A stretch of DNA of 64,000 nucleotides from assembly GCA_023055355.1 (NCBI GenBank), contig JALJCS010000015.1, positions 16,419,516 through 16,483,515 of the forward strand, given 5' to 3'. Under the pieces are notes generated by a model. That model was not told the origin of the DNA. It worked only from the letters and a program-made list of their open reading frames with translations, and ran no database searches. Shown here piece by piece: positions 60,553 through 64,000 of this stretch. The DNA is from Agelaius tricolor (Eukaryota; Chordata; Aves; Passeriformes; Icteridae). The stretch's first letter is position 1. Each line of letters starts with the position of its first letter. Made by a program: the position numbers and the translations under genes.

Positions 60553-63500
60553 CTCCAAAGAAACAACTGAAAAATCAACTAAGAAAAAAAGACACCCAAA
60601 AGCAGAGGGATGAAGCCTTTCCTTAGCAGCCATTCTGCAGGAGCCCAGCCATCCTGCTGGGAGGGAGGCAGCACTTCTTCCCCTCCAGCACCAGCACCAT
60701 CTGCACCACCACTTCTTCTACCCCTGTTATTTTATCCCCCAGTTTATTACCTTTAGCACCTCAGCATCAACACTGCTGAAACTGTATTTTCTGAAAGAAA
60801 ATCTGAGTACTTTGCCATTGGGTAAATTCTTCAATTTACTGCCCCCCCCAACCCTTTTGACCCAGGTTGTTATTTGCCAGAACAAATTGGATCTTACGTT
60901 ATTGGTTCTTGTTCTTTACAGTCGCAGAGCTGATACCATGCTGTTCATAACAACCTTTCCAAAATAACTCAGACATGCCTCAGGTAATTAAGGAATTATA
61001 TCCTCACAGCCAAACAATACCATATTTCTTATTTCCATCATAGAAATGATCCCACAAGGGACCAGGAAGCCTTTTTGTCTCATAAAAATAGCTTACACAG
61101 GTGCATACTTAAAGCATGATTTCTTGTTATTATTTGGCATGGTAAAGACATGGTGGATTTAACTTTTTTGCAGTGATGAAAACCATGTGGATTGTGGCAA
61201 TGCCCACCAATACAGATCTCTGATAGTGCAGGCAGAGCAGGAAAATTTACTTTATTCATCCAGAATTGGACAAAGATGATTTTCATTGCCTATGATGTTC
61301 AGTTTAATTGATTCCGGATTATACCTCCCAACAGAGATGCAAGAAGAGTCTTTATAGTTTGAAAGGAAAATCATGATAGAGGTGAGGAGGTACCCATTCC
61401 ATATCTACCTCATTGCCTTCTCAAAATGCAGTGGGAAATAAAAATAATTTCCCTTCCTGTTTCCTTACTCATTTTCACATAAAAGCAGAGCAAATATAAA
61501 CCATCAGAAATTCTCAAAGCAACAGAGACGAAGGGAGAGGTAAAAGTGGGAAAGTGAAAACTTCTGTCCCTGATGAAAAAGATGAGAAGATGATTCACAG
61601 ACAATTCCCACCTTAGAGCTGACTCCACTTTGGAGTTGCAAACATTTGGACAGCCCAACCTGCCCTGCACTTTCCCTGCTGTGTCACTCAAGGGCTGCAC
61701 TAGCTCTCTTTCCAGTCCCCTCACCTCCACCTCCCTGCTGACCCTTTGGTTCTGTGTAAACTTGCAAGATTTCACTAATATTTCAACCTCTTGGGAAATC
61801 CTCCCTTTTGTTCTCCACCTTTACTTTGCTTCTTTTAGTTTTGCATCCTCTTATCTGCATTCTTTCACACCTTTTCATTTAAAGAGCTTTTCTTCACTAT
61901 TACCATCCTCCAGAAGTTTAATGCAGAGCTTCTGAGCCTGTGTTAAGTAGGTAACTCCTCTGTTTCAACCTGTCTGCTCATAAGTGCAGTGACATTTCCA
62001 GGAAAGATAACATTCAGGTCTTGTTTTCTCCTATTAGTAAAACTCCACTTCCAAAGGTATTGAGCAGACTCCTTCCAGCATTCAAATGTACAGACTTTGT
62101 GCTCCTCCCTATGAGTTTGTTCCCCCAAATATTCAGACTGAACAAATGGAAAGTTTCTTGACAGACCCAACCGCAAAGAACACATATCTGAGACTGCTGG
62201 AAATTAAACCACAGTGCAGAGGAAGGACATTCCCATCGCCTCACAAAGGCTTGGACTCTCTTTGCCCAGTGCTGTATTCACTGTCAATAAACACATTTTA
62301 CAACAAGGGTTTTCAGTCACTGGAAGGTCCCCTCAGCTTCCTCCTGAAGCCAGGTGTTTCCTGGCAATACCTATTGTCCCACCCCTCATTCCCTCACACC
62401 AACTGGAGGGCTCTTGCTTGCTTCTTTTGTTCAGAGCATAATCTGCCTCCATGCACGCTTTTCTCACACTGGGAAAGCATCTCCCATCTGGCCAGAATCA
62501 ACCTTCCTTTCCTTTCTCACCAGCCCTGCCAGATAACAACGGGTTCATCCTCCCACAACCAGAGCCCACGGCTGCGTTCTCCAAGCAGAGCAGGACTGGC
62601 GCCAACTCAACATCATGAGCAGCAGCACGCTGTGAGACAAACAGGGACATTATTCCAAGTTTCAGCTTCCTCTTCCCTTTCATGGTACAGTATCTGCTTA
62701 GTTCATCAAGGCAGAGAGCAAAGTGCAGTCCAAAAACGTGTGCCAATATCCTTCCAGTGCACATTAAAACCGAGTCCCTCAGCTATCTGCACTAAATAAA
62801 TCCCAAGCACTGCACAGAGCATTAACCACTTCACTGAACCAGGATGGACAGGGCAGTGCATGCTTTGTGGAGCTGCTCCACAGCTGGAGAAGACTTCCAC
62901 GGGCAACAAAATGCCTGGGTTTGCCTCTACAGCGGCGTGGTGCTTGCCTGCTGCTTTGGGGGACAGCTCTGTGCAGGTCAGAGTTAACCCAGCTGGGTGA
63001 GGGGGCTGCCAGGGCCAGCAGAGAAGGCTCTGCATGGGCCAGAGGAATCTTGGGGACATTTTCTGCAGTGGCTGGAGGTGGGACACTGCCATGGGTACCA
63101 GCAGCTTGTTATCCCTCTCCTTTCCCAGCGTGGGATCAGGCAGAGGCTGTTGGCTGCACTGAGGCCAAACACCTCTGTGTGTGAATAAAAAAGCCTCTCC
63201 AAGGCTGCTGTGATTCACATCATGGACCAGGGATTCCCTGTGATGAAATCATCACTGGCAATGCCCATGGGCACCAAGCACTTGATCCAGCATACAGGGG
63301 AATGTCAGGCCTGGGTTTTTTCACACAAGACTAAATGGAGTCTTAAGTCACCCATAATTACACTTGATGATGTAAAATGATCAGAAAATGAATTAAAATT
63401 AAATGCTAGACCTGCTAGTTATGTCTTTATAATTCTGGTGCCTTCCTCAACTCCCTTTTCCCCCTTTTTTTAGTTTTTCTTTGGGGAAGATGAGGCTGTT

Positions 63501-64000
63501 TGTTTTGTTCTGATTTGTTTTTTTTTTTGTTCCTGCCAATTGTGTGAAATGGAACATATTTGGGAGGAATGAATTAAATTTTGCAAAAGCTCTTCTAATA
63601 ATATATATTTAAAAAAATAAGCAAAGAATAACAAGTATTTGCCCAGTAGATGAACTGTAAATGTTATCAGGCAAAGTAAACATTCCAACTGTAATTGTTA
63701 TTGTAGATGGATGAATTCATAAATATGGAAACACTAGAAAAATGGTGTAATACAGAAACAAAATGCAATGGACAGAGGAAAGAATGCAGCATGCAGCAGG
63801 CTGGGCAAAGGCAGTTCAGAAAGGTTACAGAGCTAACAAGAGCACTGAAAACCAGAGCTCTCTAACGTGGCACCAGTGCTGTAGGAGCTGATGCAAGCAT
63901 TCACCACCTACTCACCCCTTGGGATGACTTTGACACCAGATGTGAACCCAGAGAAAGGGATTCCAATCCCCTCTGCCCAACTCCAAACAACATGCCCTCA
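60553..64000. other. Non-coding stretch, one long open frame of unknown meaning
   Basis: No gene is recognised. The longest open frame of the window (62086-62799, plus strand, 237 codons, ATG start) lies in a GC-richer patch. It has no domain, signal or repeat that I recognise, and other frames on both strands are also open there. A T-run lies at 63517-63528. Confidence 0.45.

Overview
The window looks like a piece of vertebrate nuclear genome, most likely avian. Three short fragments match the antisense of the 3' end of CR1 LINEs in their bird-type form (7571-7702, 10041-10117, 17311-17460). Base composition is AT-leaning with strong CpG depletion, microsatellites and poly-T/poly-A tracts are present, and there are no compact stop-to-start gene strings. 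I recognise no protein-coding gene, tRNA, rRNA or other structural RNA. The open frames found are short, overlap one another on both strands and resemble no family I know. I read the window as intergenic or deep-intronic DNA.

Layout. 1-7.2 kb is plain non-coding DNA apart from one candidate conserved regulatory block (about 5.2-5.6 kb). 7.2-8.4 kb is the most unusual segment. It holds a 120-bp repeat monomer, a near-perfect 113-bp palindrome built from that monomer, a CR1 fragment, and a further inverted monomer piece about 0.9 kb away that is about 98% identical to the first. 8.4-20.5 kb is ordinary sequence with two more CR1 remnants. 20.5-28 kb carries several regulatory-looking blocks and three very small CpG-dense islets (21.33-21.40, 24.29-24.37 and 27.49-27.82 kb), which stand out in CpG-poor surroundings. 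28-39.5 kb is mostly plain, with one exon-like segment. 39.6-41.2 kb holds another regulatory-looking block containing a tight G-quadruplex motif, followed by a second exon-like segment. 43.3 kb has a small minisatellite. 47.8-48.3, 54.0-54.4 and 55.6-55.9 kb are further candidate regulatory blocks, with a third, frame-preserving exon-like segment at 55.31-55.46 kb. The remainder to 64 kb is plain apart from simple repeats and one 237-codon open frame of uncertain meaning.

Overall interpretation (inference). Very low transposon content, scattered homeodomain-type AT-rich motifs, small CpG islets and two CTCF-like cores in convergent orientation (27.05 and 44.38 kb) fit a cis-regulatory gene desert around a developmental gene. 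The target gene is not visible here. Every regulatory and exon call comes from base composition and motifs read by eye, without alignment, so confidence is low to moderate. Only the repeats and palindromes can be established from the sequence alone.
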